This document shows positions 44,822 to 62,878 of a stretch of DNA of 64,000 nucleotides, in pieces. A program made the position numbers and the translations under genes. The number at the start of each line of letters is the position of its first letter. Within the stretch, counting starts at the first letter, position 1. The stretch lies in assembly GCF_022539665.2 (NCBI RefSeq), contig NC_081336.1, forward strand, positions 496,001-560,000, written 5' to 3'. The DNA comes from Daphnia carinata (Eukaryota; Arthropoda; Branchiopoda; Diplostraca; Daphniidae). The notes beneath the pieces are model-generated. The model saw nothing but the letters and a program-made list of their open reading frames with translations. It was not told where the DNA came from and did no database searches.

Positions 44822-45660
44822 ATATTTGGCGCCACGCTACGAGCGGACGAGCATGACTTTGAACTTCCTCTTCATTTCACTTTTTAGCATTACCAGGTGT
44901 TGGTGTTCCATGAATCGGTTTTCATCGAATCCATGTTTTTCTTGTGTTTGCTTTGTGTGTAGTATAATATAATTACTCTCAACCTCTAAAATCTTGGTGT
45001 TAGGTGCCCTATCCTATTCGAAATAGGAGCTGATGTTACACCTGCAAGATCCTACCAGTTCTACCTTTATGCTTCGTCATCAACGGCATTCAGTTGAAAT
45101 GCGATGCATCTCGTTCTACCAACTTACACTAAGGTTTTATGTAGTTGATTTCCCGTTTGAATATGCACCCGTTTCAGATACGTGTGCATTTTGGAGCTGT
45201 TACAAACCTTCTACAGTTCATATTTGAAACAGCTCTATTGAATTTCCTGGGGCGTTGGTGCATATGCTCATAAACGGCGGTAATAAATGGCATCTTCTGC
45301 AGTGTAAAGGACTGACGCCCACCTCGACAATGGTAGCCTAGACGCAACCCAGACGGGATGTATGGAACACATATGGCGTATTGTCAACAAGCTCTTCAAT
45401 AATACTTGGTTCGAAACAGACACTGCCTGTCTCGAACATTATTCTGAACCGGATCCTCATACGAATCTGAATAAGCGACGTGCGTCATTCCAATATCCCT
45501 TACATTACACCTGCGAACTTAACTATGTACGTTAAATTTTTATGCCGCTTCCACCTATGGAAGTGTCTAGCTGAGAACTGACGCAACTGAACAACATACG
45601 GCAATAAAAGAACTACAGATTTGGGATTATGTAGCTAGCCCGTAACGGCGTTTGGATTTT
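44822..45660 (+). other. Intergenic DNA between T2 and T3
   Basis: About 840 bases. No gene supported. AATAAA near 45280 and 45603 could serve as a polyadenylation signal. Confidence 0.4.
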
Positions 45661-45661
45661 G

Positions 45662-45700
45662 AATAAAAAGGACCCCAATAGGCTGACATGATCATCAGTT
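45662..45700 (+). promoter_or_regulatory. Core promoter of protease T3
   Basis: AATAAAAAGG (45662) followed about 33 bases later by the initiator ATCATCAGTT (45691-45700). Nearly the same arrangement and initiator occur before T5. Confidence 0.65.
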
Positions 45701-45750
45701 GAGCGCATTCGCTTCTAGTTCACCTTCACGCAATTTCCAATTTATTCACG

Positions 45751-47485
<1,735 letters not shown>

Positions 47486-48526
47486 AACTATTACCTTTGG
47501 AATTGCAGTCTCTTCTACGACGTAAACCGAACCTGATATGAAAATGAATTTAATTTAAAATTTTTGTCGCTTGTGCGATTTTGAATTGATAAGACCACAT
47601 AATTACGTGTCTCTTATTGTTTGTGAAATGTACATGGGCGAGAAAATAAATTTCTTTATTTAGCATGCAAAAAATGGAAATGGTTTATCTCCTTTCATCA
47701 TTGTTACACGATATAGTTTTGTGCACAGCCATCAAATTGCGAACTCTTGCTCTTTCAGTGACGTGGCATTGTTCCCTCGAAGAATTTATTTAGGTGACCT
47801 ATCCCATCGCTTTCCCGAGGAAGGGAGACGTAAAACGAAACAAAAGAAGGTGTTACATCATAAAAGCTCAGCGTACGGTGCACAAGGACATCACCTGTCC
47901 TTTCAGATTTAGTTGTCCTACCTCCGACTATCTGAACATGTGCCTATTCTTCTAGCCACCTAGTGTTCACCTAGCCACCTGTGCCTATTCTTCTAGTTTT
48001 CAGTTGTTCATTTTAATGGCATCGAATGTGCTAATCGAACATTAATCAACTCCATTATTCGTTTCGCTACACTATTTTGTAGCTATGCAAACAACTGCAA
48101 CAGCATCTCTTGCTACATGTGAAAAGGACAGCCTTCCAAAGTGTAATGCAAAACTATAAATCACTTTTTAGGACAACGAGATCGCCTTGCTGGTCCTGGA
48201 TCGGTAACCGTCCGTTAGTGAAGTGAAGTTGGCAGGGTATGTTGGGAAATGTCGACCGGTTTCACTAACTGTTTGTGTACCTTCACAACGACGCTTATTT
48301 GTTCGGTTACTAAGTATTATTCGTGGCGTTGTCCATAGGGCTTTGCCACTCGCTCCTAATCATTTTGTTCCAATCAACAAGTGTTCCACTGTGGGTTGGG
48401 TTCGTTCAAGTGATGCCCATATTATAGCGTGACATAGTTGCCTTTTTTTTTTTTTTTTTTTTTTTTAATACGTTGGTCCACGTTATCTCTGCGTAACCGG
48501 AACTTACTGCACACGTTTTAATGAAA
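47486..48526 (+). other. Intergenic DNA between T3 and T4 with duplicated and decayed segments
   Basis: Holds the T3 polyA region, a segment at about 47788-47833 duplicated near 51360-51410 (shared CGAGGAAGGGAGACG), an exon 6 remnant at 48171-48204 and a T24-class poly-T run near 48445. No intact gene. Confidence 0.5.
48171..48204 (+). pseudogene. Remnant of trypsin exon 6 (Asp102 region)
   Basis: After CTTTTTAG, the sequence GGACAACGAGATCGCCTTGC continues as TGGTCCTGGATCGG. It matches the T3 exon 6 start (DNDIALLVLD) including its splice acceptor. Only this short piece survives; no downstream insert. Confidence 0.65.
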
Positions 48527-48859
48527 AATGACGAGCGTGAGCTGTGTATGTGCGTCATTCGATTTTCCACTTGGTTCATTCGTAGCCGAAACGAATAGAA
48601 ATATCAATGTGTCTATTCCATTCAATTTATTGAAGCGTGTTGGACTGTTGCACGCCACCAGAAAAACCTGGTGCAAACGCGTGCAGCATATGGTCTGAAA
48701 TAGATAGCGGGGCTTAGGTCCTCATTATGAGCCCAAAGGGATATCAAAGGGATTTTTTGGAAATAAAAGCAGCTGCAACGGATCACCTTGTCCATTAGTC
48801 GATTGCCCACAGTTACCTGTCATTCTTCAAGCGCTCTTTCTGAAATTCCGACCATCAAA

Positions 48860-50559
<1,700 letters not shown>

Positions 50560-53010
50560 GTAGCTGGCGCTATCCAGTGCACAATCAAACAAAAACGACT
50601 TGGACCTGCATCTTACTTGACTTTGGCGTTTGTTACGTAACATTACCTGGTTTGGGTGTTTTCTTCGTGAATCTGTTATCACCGATGATATGATTTCCTT
50701 TCAAATTTTGTTTGGGGTGTGTATGTATTGAACGGGCCAAAATAAAATTCATTATTCAACAGGAATATCGCGCACAATTTTACTGTGAACAATGATCAGA
50801 TTGTTTAAATATGTTATTTTAATACCGTGACGTAATGGTGCAATCGCGCAGCGTCGCATCGCACCACCGAAGATGTCTGGTTGTACGATGTCTTTCTAAA
50901 TCGTGCAACAGTGAGAACACACAGAAAGAAAACACAGAGGCCATAGCTGCCGTTTCATTTCAGATTCGTTGTCGTTCATTATTTCATTTCTTGGTTTCAA
51001 TGCATATCCGGATCTGAAAATGCACCTTTTTGAGAAGTGACGTAGTACATTAGCTGTGCGTCCCTGCGTCATTGGCTATGCAAGTTTTTTCATTCGTAAA
51101 ACAAATCTATTGTTTCAATTGGCCTGTTTCGTTGAATCCAAAAATTTCGAGTTTTCATTTTACAGCGTCGCCTTTTTTCTTATCGGCTTTTTTATATGTT
51201 TTTTTTTTTTTTTTTCCTCTTCGGTTTCTGCATCAACATTCCCTGAAAAAATTGTTTTTTCTTCACGTATACAATTTTACGTAACAAACGTTATCATGAC
51301 AAGATTGGGAGCCATTTTTCTTTGTTTGGCAACCATATCCTACCGTAAGGATGGGGTCTTTATTTAGGTAACCCATCCCAATTCTTTTCTCGAGGAAGGG
51401 AGACGAAGCACAAAAAATCTTACGTAATGGAAGTAAATGGTTAGTGTCCTTGATTCAGTTGATGTACCTGCGCCTGTCAGGTCGGTGGTGTGCAATAACT
51501 CTAAGCTTCCTAGAGATTGTATCGCAGTTTGCAAAAGATTGTGATTTCCTTTTATCCTAATCGTTAGTGGCGAACACATTACGCGCGGGTTTATTGAAAA
51601 AATTGTTAGTAATGTTAGAAGCCATCTTTAGACTAATTATCTGCCTAAACTTAAAGAATCTACTTTGGGAATACGTGGGGACTAACTTGTTTTGTGTCTG
51701 ATGTTAAATGTCTACATTGGGTGGGCAACAAGTCATTGTAGAAATGCAATTTGTGAGATATGAATTGTAGATTCTAAATAATTCCCTACAAGAGCAGGGA
51801 CCGTGGATTTTGTTAAGTGTTTTTACTCGGTTAAAGGGTGCATAATGGAAGAGTAAGTTTATTAGAAAAAGTGCTACTACATCATGGACGACCGGACATG
51901 TTGTGTCTTAAGGTCGGGTAAGTTTATGATAGGAAAGAAACAATTTTGTTATGGAACTGGAATGCATTGCAGTGAATGCATAGCTAATGTGTTAGCTTTG
52001 AATTCTTTCTTCCAACAACAATTTAACATTATACAACAATTCTAAAACTATGTTTGTCGGCCCGTGTTAAAGTTTATTATTTGCGATCGCAGGAAATTCG
52101 TCCTTTTGCTCGGGAGGTGATCGCAGAAAAGCCATTTGCAGCTCTTTGGTAATTAAACGTTAAACATACCCTTGTACCATTTACAGGATAACAACTTTAT
52201 AGATTGCTAGCCTTAATAGCTACTGCGGTTTGCTCACGTCTTTGCGTAAAGTATTCAGAATTTGAACTAAACTTAGGCGAATATACATTAATTAATTCGT
52301 GAATCTATAGAGAAAAGTGGGTGGGCACAGCAACGTGCAGGCCACCAATGAGTCTATCGCGCAGCGGAATTATGCCAGCTCACCAATGAAAGCCATGTTG
52401 ACATCTGCAACGCATTTGTTCCATAATATTAGAAGTATGGGTCCATTGATGTAGAAAACTAGAAAGGTCCTGCGTTTGCGTTAGATCCTGTTGCCCTTAT
52501 TTCTCTATTATATTTCCAAGGATTATCATTTTTATCGGTTGGAACAGGCACGCCATTTCACGCTTTTCTGCTTCGTTAACATAACGCTTATTAAACTATG
52601 GCACGCAACAAGGTGCGTTGACGCAATTCAATGTGCGCTATAAGCTGTGCACCAATGGGGTAGCTCCGTGGCCAAAACACATGTGTTTTTTTTTTCTAAT
52701 TATTGGCTTTAGGTTGTTTAACTTTGTGGGGATCTCAGTTTGTCAAATGGGAGTTGGATGACATTCCCAAATACGCTTCGCCATATTTTCCACGTTGAAA
52801 ACAGCTTTTCTTTTCATGTGGTCGTTGACAACTTGCGTGACTTGCTGTCCTTATCTTTCAAATACATTTTCATTGGTTATTCTGCAATTATTTTTTTATC
52901 TGTTTGGAGAAGTGTTAGGTCCAATTGCCGCCCGGTACTCGTGGCAATAGCTCCACATGACCCCGTGCCACTGTGTTTCTACGTCAATAGCCCAATGTAT
53001 TAGACTTTTT
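50560..53010 (+). other. Long intergenic stretch between T4 and T5 with a decayed class B unit
   Basis: At 51036-51074 TGACGTAG...CTGCGTCATT resembles the blocks upstream of T2 and T4, and at 51360-51410 TTATTTAGGTAACCCATCCC...GAGGAAGGGAGACG resembles 47788-47833. No protease exon was recognised between or after them. The rest (51.6-53.0 kb) shows no gene. Confidence 0.5.
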
Positions 53011-53011
53011 G

Positions 53012-53050
53012 TATAAAAAAGGAGATGCTTCTTCAACCCGATCATCAGTT
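53012..53050 (+). promoter_or_regulatory. Core promoter of protease T5
   Basis: TATAAAAAA at 53012-53020 and initiator ATCATCAGTT at 53041-53050. Same initiator as T3, in the same spacing range. Confidence 0.75.
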
Positions 53051-53108
53051 TGAACCCCACGTCGCTGTGGTCTCTTCGTAATAGCCAACTCCGACAATAT
53101 CTTTCACG

Positions 53109-55017
<1,909 letters not shown>

Positions 55018-55625
55018 GAAAATCGAAATGCCGTTCACAGTTATTCATTGGATAACGTGCGGATTAATAAAACCGAATTTTCCATGTTAAATTGGTTGTA
55101 ACAAAGTCCTCTGTTTGGCTTGAGCTGTTGCATCTCAATGTGCGTTATTTCGGGTTTTTCTCTTAATTATTGGTTCGGAATACTGTAGTGGAAAAAAATA
55201 AAATTTATATGCAGCAAATAACACTTTTTATTAATAATCCGCAATGTAAGTTTAGCTCCGCACGTTCATTTGTTTTGGGAACGTAGAAATGCCACTAGTT
55301 TGAAAATTCAGCTGTAATTTTTAAACTGATGTTACCATTTTATAAGAATTGACACTTTTTATAATTTAAACTTTGCTCGGCTGAATAAATTCTGTATACC
55401 GAGGAAAATAATACCATAGGCATTTGAAAATTCACACTGTTGCCGCCAATTCAAGTAATAAAGGAGTTAGTTTAGATTCCTAACGTAAGATGGCGGATTG
55501 GTGGTGTCGTCTGCACCTGTTGTGAATGCTGTAACTTCAAATATCTAGTTTCCAATCCTGCTGTTTCTTCGGTGGCGTGTTTTTTAAAGCTGTGCACGTG
55601 TTGAAAAAGATTGAACCATTGCGCT
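55018..55625 (+). other. Intergenic DNA between T5 and the TTI2-like gene
   Basis: About 600 bases. Holds the T5 polyA signal and the TATA-less promoter region of the next gene. No other gene seen. Confidence 0.5.
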
Positions 55626-57121
55626 ATGAACGAATTAGCCGAAGTTGCTAGAGAAGCTTTCCTTTTGCCCATACAGATAATCAATGACCGGAGTTTCTTT
55701 GAGGAAGGTTTCCAGTGTCAATGGGCTACCAAAGTAGACTCTGCAGTATCAGATTTGAAGAATAGGTTACCAAATTGTTCGTTTCCATCTAAAGACGAAT
55801 TAATAGAAAAAGGCAAAGATGTATTGCAGTTACTCATACTGTGTGGTGAACACAACGTTTGTGCTGAATGGAATACCCAGAAACTAGTGGAGAACGTAAA
55901 GGATCTTCTCGAACTTTTGCTATTCAAACTTGATGCTGGAAACATTTGTGACATACTTTGTTGTAAAGGGGTTGCTCATACAGTTCTGCAACAACTTAAG
56001 CCAAAATTAGGCAAAAATCAAATAAAAGCATATCCTGCTGCAGTAAATTGTTTCCTCTGGGTTATCACCAACACTAAGGTATAAAGATTTTAAACTTAAC
56101 TTGGCTCATAATAATAACTTTCCTGTTTAAATGTTCTTTTCAGTTACCTGCCATTGACGAATCTGTAGACTTTGCCATACCTGTTTCCTTGGTATTATTT
56201 GATGATTGGGAACCAACCTACCAGCAGAAAGGTCTTGACTGCATATCTCATATACTAAACGTACCAAGGAAGACTTACCTTTAGGATTTGTTCACTTTCT
56301 CCATTTAATTGCATTTGTTATTTAACAGCAAAATCCTAAATCTCTGCAAAAACGAGGATGGCTTGAAGTCATCTTTAGCAGCTTGAAGAAAAATACTCAA
56401 TTTAGTGATAGACTGAATTTGTACAAATGCCTTGACATTTGCCTGAAACTTCAGACATTGGATTTGGAAGGCCCATCACACTGGAACAGGGTACAAAGCT
56501 TATACATTTTTTTCTTATTAAGCTTTAATTTATGATATTTCTATTAGGATGAGGAATATGATAGTCTTGTGAATGATTTGTTGCAATCAACTCTAGTCCA
56601 AGACTCACCATCTGCAGCAACATGCAACCTAAAGATTCTGGTTATTCTTTTCCATTCAATGAAAATCAAAATGGCAAAATTTCTTCCTTCAGTGATTGCT
56701 GTGTTGGACAACTATCTTGCAGTTGGTGTTACTCTCGATATTCACGTTTTGACGGTTGAGGTAAGCCAAAATCATTTTTTTTCTTCAAGTACTTCAGGCG
56801 TTTGATTAGGTTTAAAAATATTATTTACGCAATTTTTTTAACTATTTGTAGCCTAGTTGATTCCCAGTTGTATAGAAATTTTAGCTAAATTTACACAAAT
56901 ACATATTTTTTCTTTCTCTTTTCCAGTTGATGGAACTAACCATTGAATATTGCTGGGTATGTCTGGAACCACAGTTTACTAGCCATTTGTCTTGGCTCTT
57001 ATTCAAGCTTGCAAGCGAAAAGTTGGCTGATGAAGAAACACGACAAAGAATATCTAAATGTGCTGATTTAGTTGAAAATATTTCCCCTTCGCCGTTACCC
57101 ATTCTTTCGTTCCGGCCGTAA
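55626..57121 (+). CDS. TTI2: TTI2-like protein (TELO2-interacting protein 2)
   Basis: Exons 55626-56078, 56144-56260, 56329-56490, 56548-56760 and 56927-57121; all introns are phase 0 and the total is 1140 bases, 379 residues. All-helical HEAT-like protein. Family-like blocks are VLFDDWEPTYQQKGLDCISHIL (the LIDDY..P..K..G..CL.HI block of TTI2) and, further on, LKILVILFHSMK followed by a helix ending at the stop. TTI2 works with TTI1 and TELO2 in the TTT complex, which helps HSP90 mature PIKK kinases such as mTOR and ATM. It is shorter than human TTI2 (about 508 residues), mostly at the N-terminus. The start ATG is the first in frame after a stop-containing leader. Confidence 0.75.
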
Positions 57122-57938
57122 CAACGGAAAATTTGCCGGTATTTTTGTTAGTTTATTTTTATTTTCTCGCCTGTTATTAAATGATGTAATTTGGTACGAA
57201 ATCCTCAGTTGTTAACTATTAATGTAGGTAGAATTAGTATTAGCCGAGCTGTTGGAATTTGTAACATGTTGCAACCTTTCTCGCATCCTGTTCATACTTC
57301 CCGCGCTTTCTCGGTTGTCATGGTAATTTTACCTTAGCAGACGACAGAAGTCTCAAATGCGAAAACAAACGTGTTGATAGAAGTTCAACTACAACAAACA
57401 TTATCTATAAATATCGGTGTAATATTTAAACGTACAAGACTCAATAACACCGTCAAATATTAAAGTGAAATAGAAATATTCCAGTGTATCAGTGAGTTTC
57501 CATTAAATCTTAATAGTTGTTGAATTATACGTGAGTTATTAGGTGACTTTATAGACTCTAGTTGCTTAGTGATGCAGAATCCATATTAACACGATTAGTA
57601 TCAATAAAACCGCCGCGTTTACAAAGGTACTTTACTTCTTTCTTCAATTCCCCCTTAATAGATTACGTCCTACATTGCTTACATCTCAAACATTTAATGT
57701 TTTTCATCTCTTTTCTATAGTTTTATTACATTTTGCTGTGTAGTTTTATTGTATTTAATCATAAACAAAAAAATTACATTATTTAATTGTGAGATGTCAA
57801 TACTAGGTACAAGGTACCTTGTAACTTTCAGTACTATTCTGAAGATGCAGTGTAAATAAGAAAAACTTTGTTTTCAATCAACCTTTTTATTTTTTTAGTG
57901 TTAACAAAGAAGTACAATGAAACTCCTGGTGTAATAGC
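57122..57938. other. Convergent 3' flanks and intergenic DNA
   Basis: About 800 bases of AT-rich sequence between the TTI2-like stop and the AIP-like stop. No gene supported. Confidence 0.5.
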
Positions 57939-59327
57939 CTAGGATGATGTTTTCCCAAATGCTTGACTTAACCATGCTTTATCTGACTTATTTTTCTCTT
58001 TGATCATCTCTTCTAGTTTGTTGAGTTGTTGCTGAACTGTTTTCGACAATGAGGGGTCAATGATAGCAGCTTTCTGAAAAAGGTAAGACAATCTTCTTTA
58101 GCATTTTATTACACATAAGACTAGCAGAGTGAGGAACCCACTTCAAAATCACTTTTAGCTTCTTTGGGATTCCAGGCATTTAAGTGTGCCATGCCCCTCC
58201 TAAACAATGCCTTCACGTTATCTAATGTAATGAAGTAAATGATTTTCTGGTTTTTGCAAAAGTAAAGAATGACAAAGTACCTGGTTGGTGAACTAAAACT
58301 TGGGAACATTGTTCAATAACTTCATAGTAATTTCCCAACAACAATTGGCATTGAGAGTAGTTAAGTAGAAAAGGTATTTTCATGTCTGCCAAGTTTTTCC
58401 ATTCTTCTTCGCCTGGTTTTTCTCTATGGAAAACAAACATTTAAAAAAAAATGTGGAAACCATTGTGAATCTCCAATTAGATGCCTGGAATTACTTGAGT
58501 TGCAGTTGTTCGATTATTCCTATGGCTTGTGCATAAATCGAGGATGCTTCGGCATTCTTTTTATTTTGATACAATTCGTTACCCTCTTGCTTTAGTCTGG
58601 GTAATGCGTTCAGTCGTTCTATCTCGTCCATTTGCCACGTCTCCTTCTTATACGATTGTGGTAAATCAACACCAAGCAGCTCTGTTTGAAACGTGAATCA
58701 GACTATCTTTTGGGGATTTAGTCACATTAACTGACCTATTCTGAAGAGCATATCAGTGGGTTTTTCCATGAGTTGGTTTAGGTCATCATATCCCAGTTTG
58801 GGACCATTTGCTAAAGCCATGGCCCCGCAACAGTGGGAAGAAGGTGTGTGTTCGTGGGCCTTGGACTTGTCTTTGGAGTAGGCATCTCGGAGTGTTTTGG
58901 CAACCAGAGGGTAGGCCAAGCAAAGCTGCAATCCAAAACAAACTTAACTAGTTGCCTCAAAAAGCAGAACTCGTTATCATAAGTGTTACATTCTTTTCAA
59001 CATGAAACTCTGCCACTTCATTGACAGCCATAGTCTGTACTATCGTTTCCCAGACTTCGAGTTTAAATTTTTTGCCAATCAAAATTTCGATGGGCTGAGA
59101 ATAGGTACGACTGTCATCGATAACATCTCCCAGTACGATTTCTCCATCTGAATTTTTGGTAATAGCTTGGGTGATGAAGTGAAACCGCACCTACAACAAA
59201 TGGTCGTTAGGTTTTTGCGTTTGTCTTGAAATAATGGATGATTCTAGACTACTTTGGTATCGGGTGGGAATTCGGCGACGTGATTACCAGCGTGTATAAT
59301 TTTCTTTTGTATGGGTGGATTACTCAT
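57939..59327 (-). CDS. AIP: AH receptor-interacting protein homologue (FKBP-like plus TPR co-chaperone)
   Basis: Exons (minus) 59327-59253, 59190-58990, 58925-58736, 58681-58495, 58423-58281, 58221-58142 and 58073-57939; 1011 bases, 336 residues (human AIP is 330). FKBP-like domain ~1-165 with [31 protein letters not shown] and [14 protein letters not shown]; the HCCG motif of AIP is present. Three TPR motifs (~180-310): [62 protein letters not shown] binds HSP90 through its TPRs and stabilises client receptors in the cytosol. The last TPR and C-terminal helix are intact (LSQAFGK near the end). The start is fixed by a single in-frame ATG before the first intron. Confidence 0.93.
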
Positions 59328-60327
59328 TTTGCTTTCCAATTTTGCTTTGAGGTTTCCCCTAAAAACAAACAAGTTGTGTGTGTTAGTTCTTCACGTGCGC
59401 GTGTTTGACAATGTTCAGTTAATTTTCGTTCAATCAGCTGGATCAATACAGACTTTATCCGTTTGTTTTGACAGGAGAAAAACTAACGCGAGTACTAATA
59501 GCCGGCAATGTTGCTTCCCAATTCGTATATTTTTACCGCTAATTTTTATCATATGATTTTAAATATCCCTGAAATAGTCCGTTTAATGGTCGTATTTTTG
59601 TGGAATTAATTATTTCTCTCTGCAATGATTTAATATTAGACAAATTTTAAGTGTAAACAATCCATTTTTTTTCCCTTTTCCAGGCCCTACGCGCGACTAC
59701 CATCTAGCGGCGAGAAAAGCAATCATCTGTCGATGGCAACTTGATAAGTGGGCGGAGCCAAACCAGCTCACATCGTCCATGTGCATCAACACGAACGTCT
59801 AAGGTGAGTTCCTCTCCAGTTTTCTTTCAGGCGCTGTAGCGCCCAGTATCTTTGTAATCCTGTGTCCTCGTCGTTTCGCGACATTAATCGGATCCATTCG
59901 CCACCGAGATTGATTTGCCCCATTTCCAATTGATTGAGTGGTTTTTTTTTTTCTTCGTCTATCTCCATTGCCTCTCTGCCTATCACACGGATCTAATAGC
60001 ACGTCCCCACCTTATCGAGTGTTCTTTTTTTTTTTTTTTTTGGCTAAACGACGTCATCGAAAGTTGGAACGAAATTGCGAAATTCCGTCGATATTCAACT
60101 TGATATCAATTTTAGTTTTCTGTGCTAAGCGTTACACATTTGTTTGAAATAGGCGATGCAAGGCAAAGTAAGTGTTTGATTCCAAAGAAGAAAAAAAAAA
60201 AAAAAGGGTGAAACGAAAAAAAAAAAAAAAAAAGAGAAATTGCTATTAATTGGGTGGGTAAAAAGCAAATACTTGTAGAGAAAGGGGTGGTGGTGAAAAG
60301 AAGAAGCACAAAAAAAAAGAGAAAGAA
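59328..60327. other. Shared upstream region of the divergent AIP-like and right-end genes
   Basis: About 1 kb. Sequence from about 59690 onward probably includes 5' leader of the plus-strand gene (poly-T at 59941 and 60026, A-runs at 60190 and 60218). No TATA box recognised. Confidence 0.4.
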
Positions 60328-61613
60328 ATGTCTTCATCGGGCTTTTGTGAAACGTTCCTTAATCAGATGGAAAATAGCGCTTACGGTCCGTCTCCGATAC
60401 CGACTCAGCATCCGGCGGCGGCACTGGTGGCCTTTTCGCAGGCCAGTAGTCTGAGCGAGGCCCTAAGGTTGTCGCGACCCTTTCCCCAGGTGAAACAACA
60501 ACCCGTCGCCAATTCCTTTTTTTTTTTTTTCTTTTTTCTTTTTCATATTTTTTTAGTTTCATCAAAAACACAAAATGTGGAGCCTCCATTTCATCCTTTA
60601 AATTGCTCCCCCCCCCCCCGTCTTCGTCTGTCTGTAGATACCCCACCCTTTGTGACCTTTGCCTTTTTTTTTTTTTTTTTTTTCTTTTTTTTCTTATCAT
60701 TGCCGGAATCTTTTGCATTTTTTCCAGACTGGAAAAACGACTGACTTTGGTACTAATTGAAACAATTGTTTTTTTGTTTGTTTTTTTTGTGTGTGTTTGT
60801 GTGTGTGTGTGCAGAATTCAGATGGCAAGGATTTAAATAATCCATTTTCAACTGTGAATCTGGGTGGATTACGTCCGTCGGAGGTGGGTGCCGCCGCCGC
60901 CGCTGCAGCAGCCGCCGCCGCAGCCGCCGCCCATCATCACGGGCTGACGTGGCCGTTTCTGCACTTGCAGAATCCGTTTTTCCATCACGTTCCGTCGCTC
61001 GATCCGAGATTGCCGTTCGGCACGGGCGCCTTCCGGCCACTGACGCCGGGCGAAGAGCTTCAGAATTTGAAGTCTTCGTCATCGTCGTCCTCGTCCTCGT
61101 CGTTTCATCCTGGAGGAGGAGGCGGCAGCAGCGCAGCGGCCGCTTTTGCTGCCGCCGGCTTGACGTCTCCGCACCATCAGCCACAACAGAAAGGCCATCA
61201 CCATTCCGGAAGTGGCACTGGTGGCAACGGTGGCGGCAAGATTGAGAGTTTGCCGTTTAACTTGAGCCGCTACAATCCGCTGTTCAATTCCATCTCCATG
61301 GAGACGTCGATGGCGGCCGGTCGGCTCGTCTTCAACAACGGTCAGAGGGTCATTCAAGGTCAGCCGGAATCGCCCTCTAATCATCATCATCATCACAACA
61401 ATAGTGGAGCGGCGGCAGCTGCTGCCGCCGCGTCGGCCATGTCTCCGACCATGGCGTCGGCCGGTTGTGCCGATTCATCGTCTCATCCGTCATCGGCCGC
61501 TTCGTCTTCCAGCGCCCATAACAACAACAATGATGGCCGCGAGACTGCTGGGACGCCCCTCTCTGACGCAGCTACAGAACGTTCCACTCCCGATGACATC
61601 CGCACATCACGAC
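60328..61613 (+). CDS. Low-complexity protein, probable developmental regulator, N-terminal part (3' end not resolved)
   Basis: Two exons: 60328-60489 and 60815-61613; the second ends C|GTGAGTCC in phase 1, so more exons lie to the right, probably outside the window. About 320 residues are visible. No domain is recognised. The chain begins MSSSGFCETFLNQMENSAYG and continues with EALRLSRPFPQNSDGKD, poly-Ala(14), HHHG, LTWPFLHLQNPFFHHV, LTPGEELQNLK, poly-Ser(10), a Gly run, FNLSRYNPLFNSI, poly-His and a second poly-Ala. Homopolymeric Ala/His/Ser/Gly tracts before a late DNA-binding domain are typical of arthropod homeobox and other patterning factors, which is why I suspect one; this is inference. 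The intron 60490-60814 is unusually rich in T-runs. GC content is much higher than in neighbouring genes. Confidence 0.6.
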
Positions 61614-62845
61614 GTGAGTCCCGTTTTATCTTTTCTTCTTTTCGTGTTTGTCCATTTTTTTTTTGTGTTTTTTTTTTGGGGGGGGGGGGGGGGGGAGGCG
61701 GCGTCGACGCCGTCTCCTCTCGTCATTGGTTGCGTCGCCTTTTTTTTTTTTTTTTTTTTTTTTTGAAATAACAATCCCTCGACGGAAATGGGTTGGCAGA
61801 TGGGGGGGGAATGAGTGCCGCTAGATGCTCCTCCCCTTTTTGCCCTTCTCGCGTGCAACGGCCGGCCGTTTGCGCCAATGGGAAGACTGGGAGGGCAATG
61901 TTGAGTGTGTGTCTCTCTCTCTCCCACTCATAAAAAGGGAGGCAAACGGAAAAAAATTGTGGAGTGAGAGGAGAGCATGCGCTGATCCATTTGATGGGTG
62001 TCCCCTCCCTCCCGCCGTTTCTTTTCAGAAATTTGGTTTTAGCTGTAGCGATGCGCTAATCGAAGCGGGACAAAATGGCAACGTTTTTTGCTTCTTCATT
62101 TTTTTTTTTTCTTTTTTTTTTTTTTTTCGAAATTGGGTAGGAGCATTGAATTATTGCCACATGTCAAAAAAAGAAGAAGAAGATGCGTTAAAAAAAATCT
62201 AACACGGTCACGTCCGTTGAAGACAAGATTTGGTTTTTATTGAGGCGACTTGATATTTTGGAAAAGGAAAAAAAAAATGGTGTTCTTTTTTTCCCTCATC
62301 TTTTCGTTTTCTAAACTTTTTTTTTTTTTTTTTTTTTTTTTTGGGGTTTGTTTGATGATAAACGACGACACTCGTGTCCGAGTCTATCCGTAAAAAAAAA
62401 AATCCCGACATATTTTGGCGGTCGTAAAAAAACGTTTTTCGTCAGGGGCCGAGAGGAGCGCAAACGCGTGACCCGAGCAAATCATTTTGTGTTTGTCAAG
62501 GCAAACGTACAACTCCATTTTGTGAATGATTACACACAACGTCTCTTTAAATCATTCGAACATGTTGAATTATTAGTTTCCCCTTCTTTTCCTTGTCGAG
62601 CCAAAACTATTTTTTCCATTTTTTTTTTATTTTTTTTATTTTTTATTTTTTTGGCACTATCTCGTCAATTTTTGAAATTCAAAAATGTGTGTCCCTTTTT
62701 GATTTTTTGCCTTCAAAGTTTATGATGTCCCCTCTCTTTGGGGTGGTGGTGGTGGTTTTGAAAGAAGAAAAATATTTTGTTTTCTTCGGGGAGCCGCGCC
62801 CTTTTGTCGGCAACACGAAAAATGGTCCCCCGCCCCCCTCCCCTG

Positions 62846-62878
<33 letters not shown>

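Noticed and set aside
60753-61766. Overlapping long frames on both strands in the Ala/His/Ser gene
   Set aside because: Triplet-repeat DNA stays open in several frames. The plus-strand frame starting in exon 1 is the only one with consistent splice sites and phase.
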